This document shows, piece after piece, positions 27,271 to 35,046 of a stretch of 64,000 nucleotides of DNA; position 1 is the first letter of the stretch, and every line of letters starts with the position of its first letter. Position numbers and translations under genes: made by a program. The stretch is from Candidatus Bathyarchaeota archaeon A05DMB-2 (GTDB lineage Archaea; Thermoproteota; Bathyarchaeia; Bathyarchaeales; Bathycorpusculaceae): NCBI GenBank assembly GCA_018475625.1, contig JAAKEZ010000002.1, positions 62,001 to 126,000 on the forward strand. The letters are read 5' to 3'. A model generated the notes under the pieces. That model ran no database searches, had not been told where the DNA came from, and was given only the letters and a program-made list of their open reading frames with translations.

Positions 27271-29229
27271 ATGAAACCAGCCACGCCTTCAGAAAACCCG
27301 TTTGCACTCTTCCGCAGCGAATGCGAAACCGCCTTAATCCACGCGCTGCAGAAGGTTCTGCCTGAAATAAAAGTTGAGACGCTAACGTTTAGCAAGCCAC
27401 CGAACATCGAGTTTGGGCAACTTGCCTCTTCACTATGTTTTGAGCTGGGGAAAAAACTCAACCAGAAACCCGGTGACTTGGCTACGCACTTGGTTAAAGC
27501 CGTTGGCAGACAAAAATTCACATTGCTCAACAAGGTTACGGCTGCAGGCGGCTACATCAACTTTCACGTAGATTTTCCCAAGTTTTCTTCTTTAACGCTG
27601 GAGTCCATCAGGCAGTTGGGACCGGCGTACGGCTTTGTCAAGACGGAAAAACCCCTGAAAATCATTGTGGAACACACCAGCGTCAACCCGCTTCATCCAA
27701 TTCACATAGGGCAAGCCAGAAATCCCATGCTGGGTGATGCGTTGGCGCGAATTTTGAAGCAGAGAGGCCACACTGTCTCTTGCCACTACTACATCGATGA
27801 CGTTGGTCGCCAATCCTCCGTAATTGCTTACGGCTACCAAAAGCTTGGTTGCCCCGAACCTGACGAGAAAGCAGACCATTTCGTGGGCAAAATATACACC
27901 ATAACAAGCTGCTTGGTGGAGATTAACCGTCTGAGAAAGAGTTTGGAGCTTAAAAAAGCTGTTTCGCCCGCTGAGGAGGTGGCTAAGACTACCAAAGAGA
28001 TTGACGAGTGGATGTCTATTGCCGCTGAGCTTAAAGAAAAGTATCCAACGCTGTTCGAAAAATTGATGGCAAAAATCAGCGCAGACGAGAACCCTGAGGA
28101 AGAAATTAACAAGTTAAATCGCGCTTATGAAGACGGAAAGCCTGAGGCGAAGCGGCTTATCCGCGAAGTCAGCGAACTCTGCCTGAAGGGTTTCAGGGAA
28201 ACGCAGGCGCGCGTGGAGGTTTATTACGACTCGTGGGATTGGGAAAGCGACTTTGTCTGGAGCGCCCAAGTCACCGCGGTTCTCAGGAAACTGAAGAATT
28301 CTCCGTTTGTTTACAGTGAAAACGGAGTTCTAGAGTTTGACGCTGAAAAAGTGGTTCGCGTCCTCAACCTGAAAGACAAGCTGGGGTTAAGGGAGGATTA
28401 TGTTATTCCGCCATTGACCCTTGTCCGGGCTGACGGCACCACGCTCTACACCACACGTGACATAGCTTACTCGCTGTGGAAGTTTTTGCGAGCGGAAAAA
28501 GTCATAAACGTGATTGGCATGGAGCAGTCGCTGGCGCAGTTGCAACTAAAAATCGCCCTGTACGCCTTAGGCTACGATAAGTACGCAGACAACTTCGTTC
28601 ACTTCGCCTACAACTTGGTCACGCTTCCAGGCTACAAGATGAGTAGCCGCAGAGGACGCTACATCACCTTCGACGAGGTCATAGACGAAGCAGTTGAACG
28701 AGCCTACGAAGAAGTCTCGAAACGGTCACCCCAGTTGGCTGAGGCTGAAAAACGCGAAATCGCCAACTTCGTGGGCATCGGCGCAGTGCGTTACGCGCTG
28801 GTTGACGTTGACGCTTCCAAGCCCGTGGTTTTCACATGGGACAGAGTGCTCAACTTCGAAACCAACAGCGCACCTTACGTGCAGTACACGCACGCCAGAG
28901 CATGCAGCATCCTGCGCAAAGCGAAAAAGGAACCGGAAAAACCTGCGTTTGAGCTATTGACGGAGAAGCTGGAACGCGAACTCGTCTTAGCGTTAGCAGG
29001 TTTTCCCGACACGTTCATCGAAGCCGCGGAATTCCTCAAACCCAACTTTCTCGCGGACTTCGCCAACTCGCTGGCAGACAAGTTCAACACCTTCTACAAC
29101 GCACTGCCGGTCATCAAAGCTGAACCGCGGGGACTCAGCGATGCAAGACTAGCCCTGACAGACGCCATTCGTATAGTACTGCATAACGCGCTAAATTCAA
29201 TAGGGATTCTGGCACCAGAACGAATGTAA
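27271..29229 (+). CDS. argS: Arginyl-tRNA synthetase
   Basis: The 652-residue class I synthetase charges tRNA-Arg. It has an N-terminal Add-1 domain (about 1-110), the HIGH signature as HPIHIGQARNPMLGD near residue 150, the KMSKS equivalent YKMSSRRG near residue 455, and a C-terminal DALR anticodon-binding domain starting with APYVQYTHARACSILR. A charged helical insertion between about 200 and 300 is typical of archaeal versions. The ATG follows CAAGGATGG. Its stop lies just before the T-rich end of the antisense ncRNA. Confidence 0.95.
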   Translation: MKPATPSENPFALFRSECETALIHALQKVLPEIKVETLTFSKPPNIEFGQLASSLCFELGKKLNQKPGDLATHLVKAVGRQKFTLLNKVTAAGGYINFHVDFPKFSSLTLESIRQLGPAYGFVKTEKPLKIIVEHTSVNPLHPIHIGQARNPMLGDALARILKQRGHTVSCHYYIDDVGRQSSVIAYGYQKLGCPEPDEKADHFVGKIYTITSCLVEINRLRKSLELKKAVSPAEEVAKTTKEIDEWMSIAAELKEKYPTLFEKLMAKISADENPEEEINKLNRAYEDGKPEAKRLIREVSELCLKGFRETQARVEVYYDSWDWESDFVWSAQVTAVLRKLKNSPFVYSENGVLEFDAEKVVRVLNLKDKLGLREDYVIPPLTLVRADGTTLYTTRDIAYSLWKFLRAEKVINVIGMEQSLAQLQLKIALYALGYDKYADNFVHFAYNLVTLPGYKMSSRRGRYITFDEVIDEAVERAYEEVSKRSPQLAEAEKREIANFVGIGAVRYALVDVDASKPVVFTWDRVLNFETNSAPYVQYTHARACSILRKAKKEPEKPAFELLTEKLERELVLALAGFPDTFIEAAEFLKPNFLADFANSLADKFNTFYNALPVIKAEPRGLSDARLALTDAIRIVLHNALNSIGILAPERM

Positions 29230-29249
29230 AAAACTAAAACCATAATATC

Positions 29250-29384
29250 GCGCTCTTAGCCCACCAGCCTATTTGGAGCCTATTGGTGGCTCGCTGCAAG
29301 AACGATAGAGGGGATCGCTTTAAAGCAGATGCTTTCAACGCTGTTTATAGTATTTATGGAGGGCTATACCCCTGTTCCGAGCGC
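29250..29384 (-). ncRNA. Structured RNA, copy A of a two-member family
   Basis: On the minus strand the sequence opens with GCGCTC (29384-29379) and closes with GAGCGC (29255-29250), a perfect terminal helix, followed by a T-rich tract (29243-29229). Inside, CCACCA (29289-29284) pairs with TGGTGG (29266-29261) around an AATAGGCTCCAAATAGGC loop, and CCCCT (29313-29309) can pair with AGGGG (29373-29369). The core 29263-29319 aligns with 32017-32076 at 49 positions with compensatory changes. A TATA box at 29401-29408 is about 20 bases upstream. There is no open frame. The strand is chosen from the T-tract and box positions. No known family was recognised. Confidence 0.7.
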
Positions 29385-29400
29385 CAGAGCTCTGGAAAGG

Positions 29401-29408
29401 TTTATTTT
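29401..29408. promoter_or_regulatory. Shared TATA element between ncRNA A and the eL15 operon
   Basis: TTTATTTT on plus (AAAATAAA on minus) sits about 20 bases from the proposed 5' end of ncRNA A on one side. On the other side it lies about 25 bases before the three-way-junction leader of the eL15 operon. It may serve both directions. Confidence 0.45.
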
Positions 29409-29430
29409 CAACCCTGAAGCTAGCATCTGA

Positions 29431-29489
29431 ACGGTTGGCGGACACCCCTGTCCGCTGGGATGTGGTCCCTGAGAAAGGGACTGAACCGT
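29431..29489 (+). promoter_or_regulatory. Three-way-junction RNA leader of the eL15 operon
   Basis: ACGGTT (29431-29436) pairs with AACCGT (29484-29489). It encloses two hairpins with perfect 6-bp stems: GCGGAC/GTCCGC (29438-29443 with 29450-29455) and GTCCCT/AGGGAC (29465-29470 with 29476-29481). The structure begins where transcription from the box at 29401 should start and ends 14 bases before the ribosome site. Position and structure suggest a cis-regulatory leader, perhaps autoregulation by a ribosomal protein. No known riboswitch was recognised. Confidence 0.55.
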
Positions 29490-29521
29490 AAACTTTGAAC
29501 ACAAGAGGTGAAAAAGACAAG

Positions 29522-30103
29522 ATGGCATACAAGTACATCGCTGAAGAATGGGCAAAACCCGAGAAATCTTTCCTCGATGAGCTTATGCGCCAACGCCTAA
29601 TCGAATGGCGAAAGCAGCCTACCACCATCCGCATCGAACATCCAACACGGCTTGACCGCGCAAGAAAACTCGGCTATAAAGCCAAACAAGGCTTTATCAT
29701 CGCTCGCACACGCGTCCGCAGAGGTGGACTCCGCAAACAACGCCCCAAAGCAGGACGCAGACCCAAACGTATGGGAGTCAAGAAATTCAAACCCGCTAAA
29801 AGCTTACGTCTAATCGCGGAAGAACGCACAGCCCGAAAATATCCCAACATGGAAGTCTTGAACAGCTACTGGGTTGGCGAAGACGGACGCTACAAATGGT
29901 TCGAAATAATTCTCGTCGACAAAAACCACCCTGCCATAAAGACCGACAAAGACATAAACTGGATAACCGAGAAACAACACAACCGCCGCGTGTTCCGTAC
30001 TCTAACAAGCGCTGGGAAAAATGTCAGAAGTCTCCATGGAAAAGGTAGAGGCTCAGAAAAAGTCAGACCCAGCAAACGCAAAGGCGCCAAAGGAGCACAG
30101 TAA
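29522..30103 (+). CDS. rpl15e: 50S ribosomal protein eL15
   Basis: The large-subunit protein has 193 residues from the ATG at 29522, the start giving the family N-terminus [10 protein letters not shown]. An upstream in-frame ATG at 29495 lies before the GAGGTGA ribosome site (29504-29510) and is rejected. Conserved basic blocks ([34 protein letters not shown]) bind 23S rRNA. It is the first gene of an operon that continues with eL13, a COG1325 protein and two RNase P proteins, a known archaeal association of ribosome and RNA-processing genes. Confidence 0.95.
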   Translation: MAYKYIAEEWAKPEKSFLDELMRQRLIEWRKQPTTIRIEHPTRLDRARKLGYKAKQGFIIARTRVRRGGLRKQRPKAGRRPKRMGVKKFKPAKSLRLIAEERTARKYPNMEVLNSYWVGEDGRYKWFEIILVDKNHPAIKTDKDINWITEKQHNRRVFRTLTSAGKNVRSLHGKGRGSEKVRPSKRKGAKGAQ

Positions 30104-30104
30104 A

Positions 30105-30365
30105 ATGCACCACATCAAACCCAAAATCCAAAAGACAGACGGAAAACAACGCGACGGAAAAGGCTTCAGCCTGAACGAGCTTAAGGAAGCAGGCTTGAAC
30201 AAAGCAGACGCCAAACGGCTGAAGATACCTGTAGACCCACGCAGAAAAACCGCACACGCCGAAAACATAGAAACTCTGAAAGCCCACTTAGCACAACAGA
30301 AGCTGCAAACCAAACCTAAGTCTAAACCTGAACGGCAAGCAGCCAAGAACAAACCTAAAAAGTAA
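30105..30365 (+). CDS. rpl13e: 50S ribosomal protein eL13
   Basis: The protein has 86 residues from the ATG at 30105, two bases after the eL15 stop and with AGGAG at 30091-30095. A longer in-frame start at 30021 would overlap eL15 by 80 bases and adds no family sequence. The core GFSLNELKEAGLNKADAKRL then IPVDPRRKTAHAENIE matches eL13. This protein is found in eukaryotes and in TACK and Asgard archaea but not in most Euryarchaeota, so it is a useful lineage marker. Confidence 0.93.
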   Translation: MHHIKPKIQKTDGKQRDGKGFSLNELKEAGLNKADAKRLKIPVDPRRKTAHAENIETLKAHLAQQKLQTKPKSKPERQAAKNKPKK

Positions 30366-30397
30366 AAACCGCCCTAACAAAGAGCGGTGCTACACCA

Positions 30398-30844
30398 GTG
30401 CGTTCATCACCCTCAATTGGATACATCTACCTACGAGTTTTCTCTCATGCCACTGAAGACGAAGCCAAAGTGCTCACAGCCACACGCAACACACTCCCGC
30501 AATCGCTCGCCGAAGAAGCAGTCTTTCAGAAAACCTGCTTGAAAGGGCACTATGGAAATCCTATCACTCTTTTTCAAACCAAACTCACCGACAAAAAAAT
30601 ACTTCCCTCTGTTTTGGAGAAAATCGCAGCGGGCTTGAGATCCTTAGACAAGGAAATGCTTCAGCGCGACATGAAGCTGCACTTGGAGAAGAGCAACCTT
30701 TATTTGCGATTTGACAAGCAAGCCGCGTTCATGGGCGAACTGCACTTTTCAACCATAGACCCAATCCACTTCAAAATCCACTTTAAGAACAAAACACCCC
30801 AAGAAATAATCGAGTTTCTCAAAGAAACGGGGCTACTGCCGTGA
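30398..30844 (+). CDS. RNA-binding protein, COG1325 (exosome-associated prediction)
   Basis: The 148-residue protein starts at GTG 30398, eight bases after GGTG. It matches the small archaeal family with the pattern YIYLRVFSHATEDEAKV, GHYGNPI and LYLRFDKQAAFMGEL, which was predicted to be an exosome-linked RNA-binding protein because of its operon context. Its stop overlaps the rnp3 start as GTGA. Function is inferred only from this conserved linkage to RNase P and ribosomal genes. Confidence 0.85.
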   Translation: MRSSPSIGYIYLRVFSHATEDEAKVLTATRNTLPQSLAEEAVFQKTCLKGHYGNPITLFQTKLTDKKILPSVLEKIAAGLRSLDKEMLQRDMKLHLEKSNLYLRFDKQAAFMGELHFSTIDPIHFKIHFKNKTPQEIIEFLKETGLLP

Positions 30845-31575
30845 AAAAAACCTTCTCCGACCTGCACTTGCATGCCAACCCAAAAAAACCCGAAGACGCC
30901 AGACAATTGATAGCTAAAGCAGCTAAGCTGGGCTACAGCTTAATCGCTGTGCCAACTTCGCCTGAAACAAGCCAAGGTGATATGGCTTGGTTGCGAGAAG
31001 TTTGCGGCGAGGTAGGTGTGGATTTTGTTTCGCGGTTGGATTTACATCCGCGGTCGCAGGGTGAACTTCTGCGTTTGCTGCGAAAGTTTCGTCGGAGATT
31101 TGAGTTGGTGTGCGTGGTGTGTGAGAGTAAGGAGATTGCGCGGCAAGCAGCAAAGGATAGGCGTGTGGACTTGCTGAATTTTCCGTCATTGGATTGGCGT
31201 AAACGCTTTTTTGACCGTGCCGAAGCCGAGTTAGCCAGCGGCGGTTTGGCGGGGTTGGAGATTGATATGGGGCTTGTTCTTGTTTTGGAAGGGCGTGCCA
31301 GAGTGCGGTTGTTGTCGAGTTTACAGCGGGAGATTGCAGTAGCGAGGGAGTTTCATGTGCCTGTTGCGCTTTCGAGTGGGGTTGAGGAGTTGCTGCTTTT
31401 GCGGATGCCACGTGAGGTGGCTGCTTTGGCTGGGCTTTTCGGTTTGGACGAAGCAGAAGCGGTGGATTCTGTTTCACGTGTTCCAGTGGCGCTGGTGCAG
31501 CGGAACAGGCTAAAGCTGCGTTCTGGGTTCGTGGCGCCTGGAATTCATGTGGTGCGGGAGGGCGATGACTGTTGA
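30841..31575 (+). CDS. rnp3: RNase P protein component 3 (Rpp30)
   Basis: Rpp30 is a PHP-like TIM-barrel protein that, with Pop5, activates the catalytic RNA of RNase P in tRNA 5' maturation. The 244-residue sequence opens with KTFSDLHLHANPKKPEDA, has GYSLIAVPTS and a barrel-like series of strands, including VDLLNFPSLDWRKRFFDRAEA. It starts at GTG 30841, overlapping COG1325 by four bases, and overlaps pop5 by four bases at its end. The pairing with Pop5 makes the assignment firm. Confidence 0.92.
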   Translation: MKKTFSDLHLHANPKKPEDARQLIAKAAKLGYSLIAVPTSPETSQGDMAWLREVCGEVGVDFVSRLDLHPRSQGELLRLLRKFRRRFELVCVVCESKEIARQAAKDRRVDLLNFPSLDWRKRFFDRAEAELASGGLAGLEIDMGLVLVLEGRARVRLLSSLQREIAVAREFHVPVALSSGVEELLLLRMPREVAALAGLFGLDEAEAVDSVSRVPVALVQRNRLKLRSGFVAPGIHVVREGDDC

Positions 31576-31895
31576 GGCGGGTTAAGCGTCGCTACTTGCT
31601 GGTACGGTTTGAAATTGAGCATGTGCCTGATGAAAGGGAGTTTCTGGACGCAGTTTGGGCTGCTGTTGGCAAGCTTTACGGCGAGTTTGGCGCAAGCTTG
31701 GCGGGGTTGGCGTTGATTAGTTATGACGCTGCAGAGAAGACGGCCATTATCCGCGTTGCACTCAAGGCATTAAGGATGGTCAGAGCGGCTTTGGCTTCAA
31801 TAACCTGCATCGCAGGTGAAAAAGCGGCTGTGCACGTCATGACAGTTTCAGGCACCCTAAAATCACTTCACAAACGAGAAACACGTGTTTTCTGA
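31572..31895 (+). CDS. rnp2: RNase P protein component 2 (Pop5)
   Basis: The 107-residue Pop5 forms a dimer with Rpp30 on the RNase P RNA. The sequence begins MRRVKRRYLLVRFEIEH, the typical first strand, and continues with AVWAAVGKLYGEFG and a KTAIIRVALKALRMVRAALA strand-helix. The start at TTG 31572 overlaps the rnp3 stop. It is the last gene of the operon; the second copy of the structured RNA starts about 50 bases later on the same strand. Confidence 0.92.
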   Translation: MRRVKRRYLLVRFEIEHVPDEREFLDAVWAAVGKLYGEFGASLAGLALISYDAAEKTAIIRVALKALRMVRAALASITCIAGEKAAVHVMTVSGTLKSLHKRETRVF

Positions 31896-31919
31896 CGTGT
31901 GAATTTGCTCCATAGCCCC

Positions 31920-31928
31920 TTATTTAAA
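31920..31928 (+). promoter_or_regulatory. TATA box of ncRNA B
   Basis: TTATTTAAA is centred 25 bases before the proposed 5' end of the RNA at 31949, which is the normal archaeal spacing. Confidence 0.5.
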
Positions 31929-31948
31929 GGAGCCCTGTACAGCGCTTT

Positions 31949-32102
31949 TGCTCTGCAGGGCAGTTCCCTTCCCTCTCCTGATTTTCAACATGCCTTTGAC
32001 GGTTTTCTGCGCCAATAGCGACCCCCCCTCTATAGATTTCTGCATCGAACCACTAATAGGCGCCAAATAGGCTGGTTCCATCATGCCCCTATGCTAAGGG
32101 CA
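31949..32102 (+). ncRNA. Structured RNA, copy B of a two-member family
   Basis: The region from the pop5 stop to the next gene (336 bases) has no credible open frame and contains this RNA. TGCTCT (31949-31954) pairs with AGGGCA (32097-32102) to close it. GAACCA (32047-32052) pairs with TGGTTC (32073-32078), and T-rich CCTTTTTTG follows at 32108-32116. The same helices in copy A use different bases: the outer two pairs of the internal helix are C-G in copy A but G-C and A-T here, and a C-G pair in the closing stem is T-A here. Length is about 154. Function unknown; it is not recognisable as RNase P RNA, SRP RNA or a box C/D guide. Confidence 0.7.
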
Positions 32103-32231
32103 CTTGTCCTTTTTTGTTTAAAGGGTTAGAATGGTTGTTTGAGGATTTGCTGGATGTTGAAGGCGCGGGCATTTATCCGAAACCTTATAATTACTTGCTG
32201 TTTTCTTTGCGTGCCGTAAGGATGTGCAGGT

Positions 32232-33140
32232 TTGAAGTTCGGCGCGTACATGTATGAGCCAGAGAAAGCTGAAGGCTTCGACCTTCACCTGTTACGCGTT
32301 AAGATAGAAACTGGCGCACGGATTCCGCCAGTGGCTGGCATGCATAGCAACATTGCCATTTTCGCGGATAACGCTGCTGTTCACAGGCATCCTGACTGGA
32401 TTTCGCAGTCGCCTCTTGGTCCAGCGCGGATGGGAAACGGTCGTTTTAACTTTTACTGGGATATTGTGTGCGCGACGCAGCCGGATCATCGGGCTGAGCA
32501 GCTGGATTACATTGAGGATGTTGACAGGCACTCTTTGGGTGTGTGGCTGAACAGTCAGTACTTCGCAGATCATGGTCACTGCACTTGTCCGCGATGCAAT
32601 GAGCTGTGGCGGAAAAGCGGGCTCAGTTGGCTAGAGTGGCGCCGAAAGGAGGTCACGGAGTTTATCTCTCAAGTCAGGGAACGCGTGAAAAAAGAGTTAG
32701 TTCTGTCTATTCAACCTGACCCTGTGTGCTCTTATGAGCGTTATGGCGTTGACTTTGATGACTTTGCCAAGTACGCTGACGCGTTTAATGTCGTGATGTT
32801 TAGCAAGAGTTATGCGACGCCGTGGTACTGGGAGATGCTGGCGCGAGCTTTCAAGAAGCTGCTTAAAAAGCCAGTGTACGTCAGCTTGTACGTTTTTGGT
32901 CCAGGCGATAGCGCGAAAGACGTGCCATCCGCCTCGGAGCTGCTTACTGTTAGCGTTCGCTGTGCACGAACAGGCATCGATGGAATTCTCTACTTGGCAA
33001 GTGGCGCAAGCCAAATCAGGGACTTCCAGAAAGCAGCAGTTGACAAAGTGGAGTTCCGAGCGCGTTTGGAAAGCTACGGTGGCAAGCCTGTCCAGGAAGT
33101 TTTGGATTTGGTGACGAGTTGGGAAAAAATCGTGGAGTAA
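32232..33140 (+). CDS. Hypothetical protein, TIM-barrel glycosidase-like
   Basis: The 302-residue protein starts at TTG 32232, about eight bases after AGGATG. A TATA box (TTATAAT near 32185) lies upstream. It has no signal peptide. The sequence alternates strands and helices with aromatic, acidic patches (GRFNFYWDIV, LGVWLNSQYF, DAFNVVMFSKSY, GIDGILYLASG) as in glycoside-hydrolase barrels. A CTCPRC cluster near residue 117 may bind a metal. Catalytic residues are not obvious. The fold is a guess from pattern; the gene itself is well supported. Confidence 0.7.
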   Translation: MKFGAYMYEPEKAEGFDLHLLRVKIETGARIPPVAGMHSNIAIFADNAAVHRHPDWISQSPLGPARMGNGRFNFYWDIVCATQPDHRAEQLDYIEDVDRHSLGVWLNSQYFADHGHCTCPRCNELWRKSGLSWLEWRRKEVTEFISQVRERVKKELVLSIQPDPVCSYERYGVDFDDFAKYADAFNVVMFSKSYATPWYWEMLARAFKKLLKKPVYVSLYVFGPGDSAKDVPSASELLTVSVRCARTGIDGILYLASGASQIRDFQKAAVDKVEFRARLESYGGKPVQEVLDLVTSWEKIVE

Positions 33141-33153
33141 GTTTCTCTCTGCG

Positions 33154-33534
33154 TTACTGCAGTGTTTCTTTGAGAGTTGATAGGTAGGACATGACTTCCT
33201 CGATTTTGGGTTCAGAAATGTTCAGGGCTAGCTGGATTGTTGGTCTGGGTTTTGAACGGGGTGAAGTCTGCAGCGTCTCCAAGGCGTTGTCTATGTTCGT
33301 GAGGAGAGAATCCCATGTGATTTTGGTTTTTTGTCCTTTCAACGTGTAGAGGGAGAGGATGTGGGCGCTGATTTTGCTTAAGTTGTCTCGGAATGCCCGC
33401 AGGGTTCCGATGATTTCCAGGCTGTCGTATTCTTTTCCTGAGAGGTACTCCTTAATCGTGCGGTACTGGTTTTGTAAGGTTTCGATTTCCGCGTATAGCT
33501 CAGTTTTTATTATCTCGTCTGTTCCGTCTTGCAT
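33154..33534 (-). CDS. Hypothetical helical protein
   Basis: The 126-residue soluble protein is almost entirely predicted helix, with heptad-like spacing of Leu and Ile (for example EIETLQNQYRTIKEYL and IGTLRAFRDNLSKISAHIL) and a short Pro-rich break (SPRSKPRPT) near residue 92. No cysteines or motifs are visible. It converges on the preceding gene with 13 bases between. No family is recognised. Confidence 0.6.
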   Translation of the reverse strand: MQDGTDEIIKTELYAEIETLQNQYRTIKEYLSGKEYDSLEIIGTLRAFRDNLSKISAHILSLYTLKGQKTKITWDSLLTNIDNALETLQTSPRSKPRPTIQLALNISEPKIEEVMSYLSTLKETLQ

Positions 33535-33610
33535 AGATTATCAGTCTCCTTTTCTATGTCCAGCACAGAGCTACATAAGAGTTTATTTCCAAATCTGCTC
33601 TGAGGCTGCG

Positions 33611-33979
33611 TTAGCTGAAACTATTTTTCATTAACGCCTTTACATCTGCGTACTCTTCGGCCAAACGTTGCTTAGGCAGGGATGCTTCGCATGATATGCA
33701 GTTACCATCTTGACATGTTAAAGCGTAGTTTCGTCCCTTCAACTCTTTAAGGCAAGTCAAGCTCCTCTCTAAGGCATCGAGGTCAGCGTTACTAAAGCTG
33801 GGGCACAGGTAAATCAGGATTTCCACAAAAAAATTAGGAGGGTTGGGCGGTATTAGTCGCACGCCCACGCCGATTCGGTAGTTTGGGTTCCTTTCGAGTG
33901 TTCGGTACGCTTCTTTGTGCTCTGAGGCTTCTGCTTCTTTAAGCAGTGCTGCGGCGTCTATGGGCGTTTGTGTCTTCAT
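33611..33979 (-). CDS. Hypothetical small cysteine-containing protein
   Basis: The 122-residue protein starts at ATG 33979 with GAGG eight bases upstream. The frame is also open further upstream, but that part belongs to the damaged regulator and is not this gene. It has a helical N-terminus (AALLKEAEASEHKEAYRTLE), a beta-like middle with PPNPPNFFVEILIYLCPS, and a CQDGNCISCE cluster near residue 95 that may bind metal. No family is recognised. Confidence 0.65.
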   Translation of the reverse strand: MKTQTPIDAAALLKEAEASEHKEAYRTLERNPNYRIGVGVRLIPPNPPNFFVEILIYLCPSFSNADLDALERSLTCLKELKGRNYALTCQDGNCISCEASLPKQRLAEEYADVKALMKNSFS

Positions 33980-34005
33980 ATCTCTATCCTCTTGTGATGT
34001 CGCGG

Positions 34006-34891
34006 TTAGATTTTGTAGTATTTTCCGTACAGGACTATGCCTAGTGCGAGGATGGCGACGCAGACTGCAGGTCTGCTTCTTTTTCCAGGTTTTCCCGTAT
34101 TTGCTGGAGGGCTTCATGGTGTTGGTCCAGACCATTGCGATGAACGTGTCGGGCAGGTTGCTGAAGCCCCAGTAGAAAACCATGTTCGGCGCGTACTTTC
34201 GGAGAATCCTGTTCATCGTGTTTTTGTCGGTTTGGGGTTTGACTCGAAGGTGGATGAGGCTGATTATGTCGTTTGAAACGTCAGGGTACCACTCCATCGA
34301 GAGTTCAATGAGGTGGTCTTTCATCATCCGCGAAAGCCTGCGGCGAACCGTTTTCGCTGAGACGCTCAGTTCATCCGCCACTTCTGAGGTGGCTTTGCGC
34401 GAGTTATCCCTCAATGACTGTATTATCTGGTAGTCCAAGGGGTAGAGAGTTTTGCTTTTCAGGGCGGGGATGAAGCCGGGCATCACGGGGAACGTGTTTA
34501 TGCCAACTGTCAGGTCAGGCATCGCCGCTGCGTCCTTCACGAAGTTCACAAGGGCGTTCAGTCCACCGATGCTCTGCAGGTAGGCGCCGATGTACAGGTG
34601 GTTTCCGCCGCCCCACTGAGAGCCAGTAAATTCTCCCGTTTTTCTCGAATTTCTGAGGTAGGGTATGCATCGAGTCAAGCTTGGAGTTTCCAAAAATCAA
34701 AATGTGAAGTGCGTCGAGTTGGAAGAGGCTGATTTTGGCGGTGAACTTGCGGATGACGCCTGAAACCGTTAAGTCTTGGATGCGCTTGTGGACGGCTGTC
34801 ACAGACAAGTTCAGCGTGTCCTCCAGTTCCCTGTAAGAGAGCCTTGAGTTGCTCAGCAGGAGTTGCATAGAACGATGTCGGTTTTGTCCAT
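34006..34891 (-). pseudogene. Lrp/AsnC-like multi-domain regulator with several frameshifts
   Basis: Pieces of one protein lie in different frames. An N-terminus MDKTDIVLC at 34891 shifts to LLLSNSRLSYRELEDTLNLS (winged helix). This shifts at the G4 run near 34611-34614 into GGGNHLYIGAYLQSIGGLNA, then a second helix-turn-helix (VADELSVSAKTVRRRLSRM). A further shift near 34110-34130 leads to LQQIRENLEKEADLQS. A final hydrophobic segment ending YGKYYKI occurs in the third frame. At least three one-base shifts are needed. The gene is either decayed or the sequence has indel errors here. Confidence 0.75.
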
Positions 34892-35046
34892 GACTTATTC
34901 AAATCAACCTTACTGCCTCATTCAGCTTTAAAGATTTGCACTGCTCAAGGTTCGGCGAGCTACTTTTTTGTTCCTGTTTGTTGTGTTGCGGATTTTTCCA
35001 TAAATTATAAGTGCGATTACAGCGGAAATATTGCGGATGGTGGCGT

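Noticed and set aside
31949-32102. ncRNA B as the RNase P RNA, since it follows the RNase P protein genes
   Set aside because: I could not find the conserved GAGGAAAG-type or ACAGA-type segments, it is shorter than known forms, and there are two copies.
33611-34693. A single long frame that could be read as one 360-residue protein
   Set aside because: It is a chance join. The right part is the damaged Lrp-like regulator, the left part is a separate gene with its own ATG (33979) and ribosome site.
35011-35046. ATG at 35011 as start of the propeller-glycosidase protein
   Set aside because: It overlaps the TATA box at 35003-35010 and would lie upstream of the transcript start; ATG 35047 has a ribosome site.
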